Below are positions 11,223 to 21,288 of a DNA stretch of 64,000 nucleotides, piece after piece. The position numbers and the translations under genes were made by a program. The notes under the pieces were generated by a model, which saw only the letters and a list, made by a program, of their open reading frames with translations, had not been told where the DNA came from and ran no database searches. How positions within the stretch are numbered: position 1 is the stretch's first letter; each line of letters starts with the position of its first letter. Source of the stretch: Gigaspora rosea (taxonomy: Eukaryota; Glomeromycota; Glomeromycetes; Diversisporales; Gigasporaceae); NCBI GenBank assembly GCA_003550325.1, contig QKWP01002059.1, positions 18,680 through 82,679 on the forward strand. The letters are read 5' to 3'.

Positions 11223-11562
11223 CTAATTTACACTACAGGTGATTTCACCTATAGTCAATTTGCCAATTAAAATTCAGGATCAGGTGTAACATGTAAATCA
11301 ATCTTTGTGTAACAAAAACAAAGAAATTTTTAAAAAATTGCTAAAATTGCTTCTAGCCTAAAAACTTGCCTATAAAACTACTTTTTTTATACAAAAAAAA
11401 AATTCCTTGTAAAATTTTGGTATAAACTATGCCCCTCTGCTCCATTCTAGTTCTTACTCTTACTCTAATATTAAAAAAATTTTACTTTTACTTAATAAAA
11501 ATTGTTTGTTTTTATTTATTTATTTATTACAGGTGATAATCACCTGTGGTAAACATTAGTTA
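11223..11562. mobile_element. Hairpin-ended MITE
   Basis: The ends read CTAATTTACA then the hairpin ACAGGTGATTTCACCTAT at the left, and the perfect hairpin ACAGGTGATAATCACCTGT (11529-11547) then ATTAGTTA at the right. The interior contains CAATTAAAATTCAGGATCA and TTACTCTAATATTA-type words shared with the copies at 21351-22052 and 3249-3547. It is non-coding. Confidence 0.7.
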
Positions 11563-11900
11563 ATTTCTAATTTAAAAATGTTTTTTTTTTAAATTATTTT
11601 ATTTATTTTTTTTTATTTAAATCGTTTATATTTTAAATTTATTAAATAAAAAAATGTATTTATAAATAAAAAAAGTAAATGATTTAAAAAAATAATTTAA
11701 ACGAATTTAAAAATTATCAATTATTTTTTTTAATTTGTTTAAATTTTTTTATTTTATAAATACATTTTTTTTAAAATTATTTTATTTATTTTTTTTTATT
11801 TAATTATTTTTTTTTATTTTATAAATTCGTTTTTTTTTAAATTATTTTATTTTTTTTATTTAAATTCGTTTTAAATTTAATTGTTTTTTATTTTTTTCTC
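11563..11900. other. T-rich low-complexity tract
   Basis: The tract is dominated by (A)TTTTATTTT and AAATTATT words. It is not coding, and it resembles the tract at 12400-12840. Confidence 0.6.
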
Positions 11901-12394
11901 ATATTAGCGGATCGGCATAGTTGGGTAAATCGACAAATCATGATCGAGGATTATCAAAAAAATTTTACTCGAAAATTTATTATAGAGCGAATTTCACAAA
12001 AATGGCCTTTTTAACCAGCTTTGCATTTATAATTAAGTATGTAGAACATTATGAAATTCATGTATTTAATTATAAGCCAAAAGGAGATTAAAAAGGCCAT
12101 TTTTTTGAAAATTAGTATCCGAATTTACCCTTGATAGTTACCAACCCATCTTACAATGCCCAACCCATTCTAAAACACCTGAGTATTTCAACAAATAGTA
12201 AAAATACTTTTTTCTACAGCTTAGCATAGCTCTTTTATTAGATTTTTTTGGGGTTTTAACTTGTCTAGATGTCGAAGAAGACCTTTTGTTAGTTGTAACA
12301 AGTGCTTCATTTGTTAGTTTTCAATGACACTTAGGAGCAAATTTTCGTGTACAGTTTATTGAAAAAAGGCCCAATTATGCTGATCCGCTAATAT
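11901..12394. mobile_element. Inverted-repeat element with TTAGCGGATC tips
   Basis: The ends are ATATTAGCGGATCGGCATAG and its near-exact inverse (two differences). An inner inverted repeat, AAAATGGCCTTTTTAA with its mirror, spans about 11998-12107. There is no coding frame, and a longer target duplication is not visible. Confidence 0.65.
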
Positions 12395-12840
12395 GTACTT
12401 TTTAAATTTTTTTTTATTTAAATTAGTTTTTTATTTTTATTTAATTTGTTATTATTTTTTTTTAATTTGTTTTTTTTATTTTAATTTATTTTATAATTCA
12501 TTTATTTATATTCTTTTTTTTATTTTAATTTTTTTTAAATTATTTTATTTTTTTTAATTCGTTTTAATTTATTTTTTTTATTTTAAATTCATTTAATTTT
12601 TTTAAATTATTGTTTTTTTTTTATTTTATAATTTTTTTTAATTTTTTTTTATTTTTTATTAATTTGTTATTTTGTATTTATTTTTTTTTGTATATGTTTT
12701 TTAAATTATTTTTAAATTATTTTTCTATTTTTTTTTAAAATTTGTTATTTTATTTTATTTGATTTTAAATTATTTTATTTATTTATTATAAATTAATCTT
12801 ATTAACATTTATTTTCGTTTATTAATAACAAGCACAGGGT
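12395..12840. other. T-rich low-complexity tract
   Basis: The tract consists of runs of ATTTTTTTT and AATTTGTT words. I see no gene or paired repeat. Confidence 0.55.
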
Positions 12841-12899
12841 CAAATATTACCACCTATACCGAATTTTCTTAAAGAAAATTTTTGACGATAATAAGTATA

Positions 12900-13017
12900 C
12901 AATATTGGGCAAAAATTGTAGAATAACAGTAATTTGGCAAATGATCACGTGCCGCTCTGCGGCACATGTAACCAATCATTTGCCAAATTACTGATTCCAA
13001 CAATTTGCTCAATATTG
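12900..13017. mobile_element. Palindromic stem-loop MITE
   Basis: CAATATTGGGCAAAAATTGT at the left is mirrored at the right, and the centre is GATCACGTGCCGCTCTGCGG-like, giving a stem of about 55 bp with a few mismatches. It could fold into one long hairpin and has no coding content. Confidence 0.7.
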
Positions 13018-13239
13018 GTGTTATCTAGCAATTTATGATCATGATTGGTAGGAAGTTGCTCCTGAGTTTTAATTTAAATAAACGTGTTTACATCATAACA
13101 CATGAAAAAATAACAAGAAGAAATTTTTTCATGATCATATGAGTTTGTTGGATAATAATACAGTATCCTTTTTATTGATTGTATAATTATTTTATTTTTT
13201 CATATTTATTTTTCTATATATTTTTATTTACATAAATTA

Positions 13240-13900
13240 ATTCTAAAACTCAAACTCGCACTAATACTAATCCTGCATCTCTAACAATACTAACTTTAAC
13301 ACTAATCCCGCACTTCTACCAATATTAACCTTAACACTAATCCTGCACCTCTACTCTAATCTTATACGTTTATCTAATCCTATTTCTAATTTTAAAAAAC
13401 CTATCAATTACAGCACTCTCTACCGGTTACGACACCTTGTGCATAACAAGATAATGACACCAACAACGAAACGACACTATAAAAAAAAGATGCAACGAAA
13501 CAACAATAAAAAAAAAAAAATAAACTATCACTAACAAAATAACAATATAGCACAAACAAATGCGATATTGTACTGGTAAAAAGTAATGCCTTACCAACGA
13601 CATTCATGCCTTACCTACAATAAGTGGCAGCAACAAACCAACAATAAAACCAAACAAATTATTCTTTGGAGCAAAAACCTTTTTCCAGCAAGAATAAGAC
13701 CAATGATGATACCGATAGTGAAAAGAAGCGACAACACCAACAACAAACGGCGACACTATACATGTAAAAAAAAAAAAAAAGGTTGGTTAAAAAAAAAAGT
13801 ATATTGATCTGATAACAGGAAAGATCTGATCTGGTTCAAGATCGATCAATCACGTGACCCAGAAAATCTCACCTACATCCTAGCACTCTCAGCATTAAAT
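13240..13900. repeat. Purine-rich repeat, inverted relative of 8500-9240
   Basis: CTAATCCTGCA and ACACTAATCC words (13255-13390) are followed by degenerate ACGAAACGACACTATAAAAA-type sequence and by TTGGTTAAAAAAAA. This is the same order as at 8500-9240 in inverse. Short frames here (for example 13586-13807) are repeat-derived. Confidence 0.55.
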
Positions 13901-14755
13901 TTTACCTATATAAACACTTTAATCCTAACTTTATTCTAACCTTACTTAACTCTAATTCTAATAGCAATTGTATTTTTTGAATTTAATACAATTAGACAAA
14001 ATCACTAGAGGCATAAATTAGTCTTATTTATATTTAATTAATTATATAATTTATTTATTTTTTTTTTTTACTCTTTGACAGTCTCGCTAGTAGTTTATTG
14101 AAATTTAAAATTCTTATACATAAAAACATGAACAATAAAAATCCTTTCTAAATACAAAACTCTGATATCATCTAGTTACTTCAAAAGTACCTGTATATAA
14201 TCTATCGCACTACCTTATAGATAAAGCAGATTGATTTTGTTAGCCTCATCAAAGAGCAATATAGGATTTTTCTTCAAATTCCTCCCACCTAGCATCAATA
14301 GTGGGGATAAAACCAGCCATATAGAAAAATAGAAAAAACTAAAAAAATAAAGGTAATGAAAAAAAAGAGGAATAACTGCTAACCCTATATGACTAACCAA
14401 ATACTAACAAAATAAAAAAATAACAAGATTAGAAAAACGAAGAAAATTTCTATAGCTAATGATAGAAAACTAACAAAATAATAAAAAAATATGAAAAAAA
14501 TAAAAAATGAAAAGAAAAAAAAATAAAATAAAAGCAAAACTAGTACTACAATAGTAGTGCTGCTGGCTGGGTTTATAGTAAAAATTATAAACATATACAA
14601 CTATTGTATATCTCTAATGTAAAGCTTTGGCCTAACTTTAAAATTTCCTTCTGACTATACAATTCAAAATCGAATATCTCTTTAACCATGGACACTGATT
14701 CTTGTTACGTGGGGTAGCACTTTGTTTAAAACCAAAACAAATATATGGTTGCATT
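13901..14755. other. AT-rich DNA without a supported feature
   Basis: Bases 14215-14600 are A-rich on the + strand and yield hydrophobic minus-strand frames. These are Phe/Leu runs from poly-T codons and have no membrane-protein organisation. I see nothing else. Confidence 0.45.
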
Positions 14756-14763
14756 TTACTAAG

Positions 14764-15032
14764 TAGGGTTCCTCAAATTCAAATCAAATCAAATATTGGA
14801 TTAATTTGAATTTGATCAAATCAAATTGACCCTGATTTGAATTTGATTTGATTCAAATATTTGAATTTGGATTTTTAATAGTAATTTTCAAATCAAATCA
14901 AATATTTGTCAAATCAAATCAAATTTGGCCATATTTGAATTTGATCAAATCAAATATAGTCAAATTTGAATTTGAATTTGGTCAAATATTTGATTCAAAT
15001 ATTTGAAGATCAAATCAAATTGCGGAACCCTA
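14764..15032. mobile_element. hAT-type MITE made of CAAAT motifs
   Basis: The inverted tips TAGGGTTCC(T/G)CAA enclose 269 bp composed almost entirely of CAAAT/ATTTG words in both orientations. The flanks are TTACTAAG (14756-14763) and CTACTAAG (15033-15040), an 8-bp duplication with one difference. There is no coding capacity. Confidence 0.75.
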
Positions 15033-15428
15033 CTACTAAGTTTATCTAAATTAGGAAAAGTAAACAATGCTCTTTTAATAGAAGTAAGCTAAATCGCCCA
15101 CTTTTTTAAAAAATTGAAAAAATAGAAGAAAAGCAAAAAAAGATAAAATCACTTGTAACAAATTTAAAAGAGAGTGTAACCAAAAAACTTCTGTTTTTGT
15201 TGTTTCCCATTGATTTGTTATAGTAAACTTCATCAACGAAAAACTCTTTGTTTTCTACTAAAATTTCTTGTACAAGGGTTCTATCTTCTGCTAGTTATTT
15301 TGTTGAACAACACTTTTGGCTTGCATGCCAAATATAAAAAATTGCAAAGATCTTCAAAATTAGATTTTTACAGTTCTTCGCAGATTTTTAGCAAAAAATC
15401 TGTGCAAATATTTAAAAAGTATTATCTT
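15033..15428. other. AT-rich DNA with CGCAGATTTT words
   Basis: Short inverted CGCAGATTTT/AAATCTGTGC words occur near 15375-15400. They resemble the stem-loops at 20055 and 29044. No coding region is supported; the 76-codon frame at 15210 shows no domain. Confidence 0.4.
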
Positions 15429-15465
15429 CGCAGATTATAATAGGCGCCGCCTATTATAATCTGCG
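15429..15465. repeat. Perfect 18-bp-stem palindrome
   Basis: CGCAGATTATAATAGGCG is followed by one base and then its exact reverse complement. It may be a tiny MITE or a remnant of a terminal repeat, and could extrude as a cruciform. Confidence 0.8.
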
Positions 15466-15529
15466 ATAATCTCCATAATTATAATTTCAATACTTACCTG
15501 CAGGTAAGAACACGAGAAAATCAATAAAC

Positions 15530-16003
15530 AAAACAAAATAAAAATAAATAAATAAATAAAGTAAAAAAAACATATTTTTTTATTCACTTTTTTTTTATTA
15601 TTATTTTTTTACAATAGAAGATAGTGTGAATAAAAGTAATTTCTGGTTATTCCCATAATAAGGAATAACTGGAATTTACTTTTATTCTGCGTATATAACT
15701 TATTCTTTTTTATATTTTTAAACGGAAGCTTTTTTTTTAATTTAATTTAATTTAATTTAATTTTATTGTTTTTTGTTTTATTTAGATCGTTTATTTTTAT
15801 TTTTCTTAGTTTTTTCTTTTTTTTTATTTTCTTTTATTTTATTTTCTTTTATTTTCTTTTATTTTTTTAACGTATTATTAATTTTTTTTGTATTTTTTTT
15901 CTATTGTTTTTTTTTTATCTTTTTTATTTTTATTTTTATTGTTTTTTAAATTTTTTTAATAATCATCTTTTTTTTTATTATTATTATTTTTTGGGAAATT
16001 ATA
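15530..16003. other. T-rich low-complexity tract
   Basis: The tract has TTTTATTTTC words, AATTTAATTTAA repeats at about 15740 and TTA triplets at its right edge. It also has an imperfect mirror GGTTATTCCCATAATAAGGA near 15645. I see no gene. Confidence 0.5.
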
Positions 16004-16311
16004 GGCATCTCCCGTGAGAGATGCATCTCCCCGAGAGATATATCTCCCAACGGTGGTACCGGTGCTGAATTAGGGGCCGTTGGTTTATCTCTTTAATCCG
16101 ATCTCATCACTACTAATCTGGATTTAGATCTAAATTCGATCTAGATATACGTGTTTTTTTTTTGCTTCGCTAGTATTTTTTTGTGTTTTTTGCTTTGCTT
16201 CGTTTGTGTTTTTTTTTTTTTTTGCTTTGCTAGTGTTATTTTTTTTTGATTCACTAGAAAATCGAACTCTTTCATTCATTAGCTTAACTTGAGAATCACA
16301 GCTTTTTTTGG

Positions 16312-17320
16312 GTAAGATCTTATTTTTAATTTTTTTTTTTTTAGTCGTCACTAACTCAGTTCTTTTTTAGGTTCCAAACTCCACTAAAACAAACGTGAAG
16401 CAGCTCTTTAGGTAAGATATTATCCTTTTTTTTTATATCAAGCTATCTTTCTTGTTTTCTAACTTCTTTCCTCTTTTTTTAGGTTTCAGGCTTCGCCAGT
16501 TGTGAATCAGTACTGGGACCAACGTGAAACGGCACTTCGGGTAAGATATTATTTTTGAGGGGTTTTTTTTTCTTCCCTAGTTGTCTTTCTTGTTTATTAA
16601 CTTCTTTTTTCTTTCTTTAGATTTCAGGCTTCGCCAGGTGTGGATCAATACCGGGAAAATGTGAAGCAGTATTTCGGATAAGATATTCTTCAGTTTTCTT
16701 TTTTTTTCTCTAGTTGTCTTTTTTTCACTAACTTCTTTAGGTTTCAGTCTTCACCGCCCGTGAATTAATAAACATAAGGCATTCATTTATTATCAAATAT
16801 CAGCAGAGATAGAGAACGCTGGTGGAATATACAATATTGGATATTGTTATCTAAGCAGAAGTGGAGTCGAAAAGGATGAATACGAGGCATTTACTTGTTA
16901 TCAAAAATCTGCGAAGACAAGACATGTAATTAGAACATATATGGTTGGATATTGTTATCGAAATAGCACTGGGACAAACGTGAAAAGGCACTTTGGGTAA
17001 GATATTAATTTTAGTTTCTTTTTTTTTTCTAGTTGTCTTGTTCACTAACTTCTTTATTTAGGTTCAGGCTTCGCCAGATTGTAATCAGCACCGGAGCAAA
17101 TGTGAAACGGTCTTTCGGGTAAGATATTATCTTTAGTTTTTCTTTTTTTTTTAGTTTTCTTTCTTATTTACTAAGTTCATCCTTCTTTAAGTCTTAGGCT
17201 TCGCCGGGTCATAAATTAACACTGGGACAAACGTTGAATGGCAGTATCAGGTTTTAGGGCTTCACCAAAACATGAATCAGTGCTGAGCAAATGCTTTTGA
17301 ATGTTATTTGGGGATTTTTT
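16312..17320 (+). repeat. Tandem mini-exon/mini-intron array
   Basis: Exon-like units of 41-58 bp containing GGCTTCGCCAG and ACGTGAA(A/G)CGGCA alternate with intron-like units. Intron candidates are 16312-16370, 16412-16482, 16541-16620, 16678-16740, 16997-17061 and 17119-17191. They start GTAAGATATT (AT instead of GT at 16678), carry a CTAAC or TTAAC branch-point word and end TTTTTAG or TTCTTTAG (the last reads AAG). The final two exon copies (about 17197-17240 and 17250-17290) are joined without an intron. The 58-bp unit is not a multiple of three, so tandem splicing would change frame. Confidence 0.65.
16764..17000 (+). pseudogene. Sel1-repeat protein fragment
   Basis: The 78-codon frame reads HKAFIYYQISAEIENAGGIY, NIGYCYLSRSGVEKDEYEAF, TCYQKSAKT and GYCYRNSTGTNV. 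These are two tandem Sel1-like repeats (YQKSAE, GYCYxxGxGVEKDExKA). A TGA lies directly upstream and the frame stops at 16998 inside a GTAAGATATT donor-like site. Its last 14 residues are encoded by the mini-exon sequence of the surrounding array. Sel1 repeats are protein-interaction modules, often joined to kinases in Glomeromycotina; no kinase is here. Confidence 0.7.
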
Positions 17321-17679
17321 TTTTTGTCTTAGTTATGTTCGCTTAGTTTTTTTTTTTTTTTTTTATTGGGTTTTGTTTGTGCGGACTTGTGAGGTTATCA
17401 TATCGTAATTAATCAGATTATTGCTAATTGATAATAAATTAAATGTTTATATAATAATTATATAATCGTGCTTTTTTTTTATTTTTTTTTAAGAAATTTT
17501 TAATTGATATCATTTGGCGAACTAAAGGTTCGGGTAGTATGAATATACTGGTTCGATTGACGTATCATGTGATTAAGCGGCGTGTTCACATGACAATCTT
17601 GGTTTTTGATTGGCTGATAAGCGAGGGATATATATCTCCCGCAGGGAGATATATCTCTCGCGAGAGATGCCTAAAAGCA
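17321..17679. other. AT-rich end of the 16.0-17.7 kb element
   Basis: The segment holds poly-T runs and AATTGATAATAAATT-like sequence up to the right inverted tip. I see no gene. Confidence 0.4.
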
Positions 17680-17702
17680 CCATTATTTTTTTATTATTAT
17701 TA

Positions 17703-17787
<85 letters not shown>

Positions 17788-18417
17788 TTATTTTTTTTAT
17801 TATTATTATTTTTTTTATTATGATTATTTTTTTATTATTATTATTTTTTTATTATTATTATTTTTTTTATTATTATTATTTTTATTATTATTATTATTTT
17901 TATTATTATTATTTTTTTTATTATTATTATTTTTTTTATTATTGTTATTTTTTTATTTTTATTTTTTTTTATTATTATTTTTTTATTATTATTATTTTTT
18001 TTATTATTATTATTTTTATTATTATTATTATTTTTATTATTATTATTTTTTTTATTATTATTATTTTTTTTATTATTGTTATTTTTTTATTTTTATTTTT
18101 TTTTATTATTATTTTTTTATTATTATTATTTTTTTTATTATTATTATTTTTATTATTATTATTATTTTTATTATTATTATTTTTTTTATTATTATTATTT
18201 TTTTTATTATTGTTATTTTTTTATTTTTATTTTTTTTTATTATTATTTTTTTATTATTATTATTTTTTTTATTATTATTATTTTTATTATTATTATTATT
18301 TTTATTATTATTATTTTTTTTATTATTATTATTTTTTTTATTATTGTTATTTTTTTATTTTTATTTTTTTTTATTATTATTTTTTTATTATTATTATTTT
18401 TTTTNTTATTTTTAATT
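17680..18417. repeat. (TTA)n satellite with 134-bp higher-order period
   Basis: TTA/ATT triplets are broken by T-runs. From about 17807 the pattern repeats as a unit of 134 bp, marked by TTATTGTTATTTTTTTATTT at about 17939, 18073, 18207 and 18341. An unknown base at 18405 marks the right edge. The long Ile/Phe/Tyr/Leu frames here are translations of the satellite. Confidence 0.85.
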
Positions 18418-18734
18418 TAAATATTAATTTTTTTTATTATCGATTTTATATTGTTAAATAAGCAGCAGTGAACATTAGTTACACAAGCAGTATAAAGTTA
18501 AGTATTTTGATTTTTTTTATTTTTTTTTACTAATATTTATTTTTGTTCTCTATTTTATTGTGCTTTTCTCGTTGTTGAACAATATTATTTAGAAGAAGGA
18601 AGTGCTTCAGAAATTCATACCTAAACGTTAAAAAAAGATAAAGCCTTGTACTGAAATTGGACGCCAAGAATGTAGATTAGGAATCCATTAGTGCTGTCGT
18701 TGGTACCGTCATTGGTGTGCGTTCATGTCTTCCG

Positions 18735-19360
18735 GTATAAGATATTGGTTGATTCAGTTAATTTCTTCGTTCTTTTTTTTTTTTTTATAGTACTAACATT
18801 TCTTTTTTTTCTTTAGAATGAACATAGTACAGAATATAGCGCAATGACGGAGTAAGTATCAAAAATCTGCAGAAATGTGAAATGCGAATGGAAAAAATAG
18901 GGTTGGATATTGTTATCATCATGGAATTGGAGTTGAAAAGGATGAACATAAGGCTAGTGTACAATAGTAATTGTTTTTTTTTATTATAGTACTAACGTTT
19001 TTTTCTTTAGAATGAAATGAATATAGTATGGAACATAGTACGATAGTTAGAACAGACGAAGCACAATAGTTAGTATCTGATTTATGATACTTTCTTTTTT
19101 TTTTTGTTTTAATAATATATTACTAACAGTTTTTTTTTTCTTTAGAACGAACATAGTACAATTGTTATTACGGAATGTAATGCGATAGTAGATCGAACAT
19201 AGCATGATAGTAGAATGTACATAGCACGATAGACATAGTATGATAGTTCGGAATGTAGTAAGATAGTTAGTATGAGTTGTAGTATGATAGCTAGTAGCAC
19301 GATAGTTGGTATGGAGCATAATATAATAGTTAGTATGGGATTTAGTATAATGTATTTATG
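18735..19360 (+). repeat. Mini-exon/intron array, second copy
   Basis: Three units carry TACTAAC or TTACTAAC, a T-rich stretch and TTCTTTAG followed by AA(C/T)GAACATAGTAC (acceptors near 18816, 19016 and 19145). The first has a donor-like GTATAAGATATT at 18735, giving an 82-bp intron. The exon parts end in CATAGCACGATAG-type words. The same exon family forms the array at 44764-45745. Confidence 0.55.
18854..18967 (+). pseudogene. Sel1-repeat fragment with internal stop
   Basis: The translation reads KYQKSAEM, stop, NANGKNRVGYCYHHGIGVEK then DEHKA, which is one Sel1-like repeat. The TGA after YQKSAEM breaks it. It sits between units of the mini-exon array, as the larger Sel1 fragment does at 16764-17000. 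Confidence 0.7.
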
Positions 19361-19486
19361 AAAATTTAGCTAGTATTTAGTATATAGTTATTTATTTTTT
19401 ATTCACTTTTTATTTTGTTATTTTTTTTTAATTTTTTACATTACATGTACGGTATTATTATATTATATATTTGTAATAAGAGTGTT

Positions 19487-19823
19487 GCTAACTTGCCTTC
19501 TGGTGATATAACCACCCTATAATTTACCAATCAGATCACAGAATCTTGTGTAACAAAATAAAGAAAATTTTAAGAAAATTTAGAAAAAAATCAAAAAATT
19601 ATCAATATCGCAAAATTTTATTACAAAAACTAGCTTTGGGCTATTAAATAAAAGTTTTTGGCATCTAATTTTGTATATAAATAATCAATCCATTCTCTAA
19701 CTTAATATACCTATACCTTTACCCTAACCCTAATCTTTGAAGAATAATTTTTTATATAAAAAATTTCTATAAAATAAAGGGTGGTTAAAATTCATAACTT
19801 TAACCAGTGTTAAAATTAGTTAA
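19487..19823. mobile_element. Hairpin-ended MITE, diverged
   Basis: The left end reads CTAACTTGCCTTCTGGTGAT then ATAACCACC. The right end has the hairpin TGGTTAAA/TTTAACCA (19782-19806) then AATTAGTTA. The interior CTAACCCTAATCTTTGAA resembles the other hairpin-ended elements (3249, 11223). Non-coding. Confidence 0.5.
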
Positions 19824-20054
19824 ATTCTTGTAATAAAATATTTATAAATTACATTGTTAAAATATAGTATAAATATTTGAATATATTCTTTTAATGTATG
19901 AAAATTTAGCTAGCATTTAATATTTAGACGAGCATATAGTAATTTATTTTTATTTGCTTTTGGCTATTACACCCCTGGTTTGTGCAGATTTATATATTTT
20001 TAAAAATCTTTACAGAATTTTAAAAAAATTTCTTTAAGTATAGTTGTGGGGTCG

Positions 20055-20109
20055 CAGATCTTCGCAAATTTTTAATTATTGTTTTTTTTTAGAAATCTGC
20101 ACAGATCTG
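20055..20109. repeat. CAGATCTGTGCAGATT stem-loop
   Basis: CAGATCTTCGCAAATTTTTA is mirrored by AGAAATCTGCACAGATCTG. A related stem-loop lies at 29044-29096, preceded like this one by GGGTCG. These are probably the ends or the core of a small inverted-repeat element. Confidence 0.5.
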
Positions 20110-20149
20110 AACCTAAAAAATTTTCTCGATGAAGGAGTCCTTTCTAGGT

Positions 20150-20685
20150 GAGTTAACCTTTATAAAAACTGTTTTCTGTATTATCTACTATACATTAAGT
20201 ACAGGCCATGCTTTAACAAAAATTCTGTTTTCTTAAAATAGAAAAAATTGGTCCAAATGATGTTAGAAAAAAGAATTGTTATTATCTAATTAATTTATTA
20301 ATTTATATTAATAATTTGTAATATTTACTATTATATTTTTTATAGGCCAGTACAAAAAAATTAATAAAAATTAATAATAAATTTATTTTTTTTTTTGGTT
20401 TTAAAGTTTCTACTTGAAGCATAGGATTTAGTTAGTTTATACATTACCAATTATACTTGAATGAGAATACAACTAGTTACACCTACAACTTTTGATTGTC
20501 TATTTTAATAGCTACCCAAAGGCTTTATACTAGCTGCTATATTTGCAACCTATATACTAGCATTGCCACTGTATTGCCTATTTAAACTCTCTGATTTTTT
20601 GTTTCTTGAATCGATTTCAATTGCTTCACCAGTATTTGCATTACTTAACTATCAGTTCATACTCCAAATTCTATTTGCTATAGCT
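20150..20685. other. Unrecognised unique-looking DNA
   Basis: The base composition is more balanced from about 20480 on, without a frame longer than about 60 codons. It may be an old degraded element. A hAT-type MITE interrupts it at 20694, and similar sequence continues to about 21060. Confidence 0.35.
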
Positions 20686-20693
20686 CTTAGAAC

Positions 20694-20842
20694 TAGAGCT
20701 GCAGACATTTAGAAGGTCCAAGGTAGTACATCACTCTTCACGTCATATAAATTTATATATAATCATATTAAACGTCACGTCACTTATGTTACGTCAAATG
20801 TCATAGTATATGTTCATTGATATTCTAATGTCTGCAGCTCTA
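20694..20842. mobile_element. hAT-type MITE, target duplication CTTAGAAC
   Basis: The inverted tips TAGAGCTGCAGACATT bound 149 bp, flanked by the exact 8-bp repeat CTTAGAAC (20686-20693 and 20843-20850). The interior contains several ACGTCA words in both orientations. Confidence 0.9.
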
Positions 20843-21288
20843 CTTAGAACTCTTTTAGTATATCTGAAAGTACAATCTGCCTTATTCTTATAGGAAACTT
20901 AGCAGAGTAGTACTTGTTCTACTAGTTATTTATCTATACTTTAGTAGCTTGTACTATAATATTAACCAACATTTGCAGTTAGAAGCAATATTGTTACTAG
21001 ACATAGCTTGAGCTATATTTGGTGGACTTAGACAATTTTATATATTGTCTGATATCTGTATTCAAATTATGTTTAAGTAAATAGATTGTTGCTAAACATT
21101 GGTATACAATTATTAATTTTTACTATATAAAGTAGCAATTCAGAAATAATTAGACAAACAAGTATTGAAGACTAATTTATATTAATTTTTTTTATAAGGT
21201 TTATTGGTTGATATAAATAGTTTTTTCTATAAATTTACATTCAAACAAAAATTTAAAATTATTGACATTATTGTATGAATTATAAATA

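Larger units (their letters stand above)
16004..17671. mobile_element. Inverted-repeat element carrying mini-exon array and Sel1 fragment
   Basis: The left tip GGCATCTCCCGTGAGAGATG and the inverted right tip GGCATCTCTCGCGAGAGATA pair over about 47 bp, with subterminal GAGATATATCTCCC in both. Both tips are flanked by TA, and (TTA)n DNA lies outside both. The right tip contains the perfect palindrome GCATCTCTCGCGAGAGATGC. The interior holds the exon/intron array at 16312-17320. It looks like a DNA transposon that captured, or hosts, spliced gene fragments; no transposase is present. Confidence 0.65.

Noticed and set aside
17610..18461. 283-codon and smaller frames rich in Ile, Phe, Tyr and Leu
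   Set aside because: They are translations of the (TTA)n satellite and overlap in all three frames; one crosses an unknown base.
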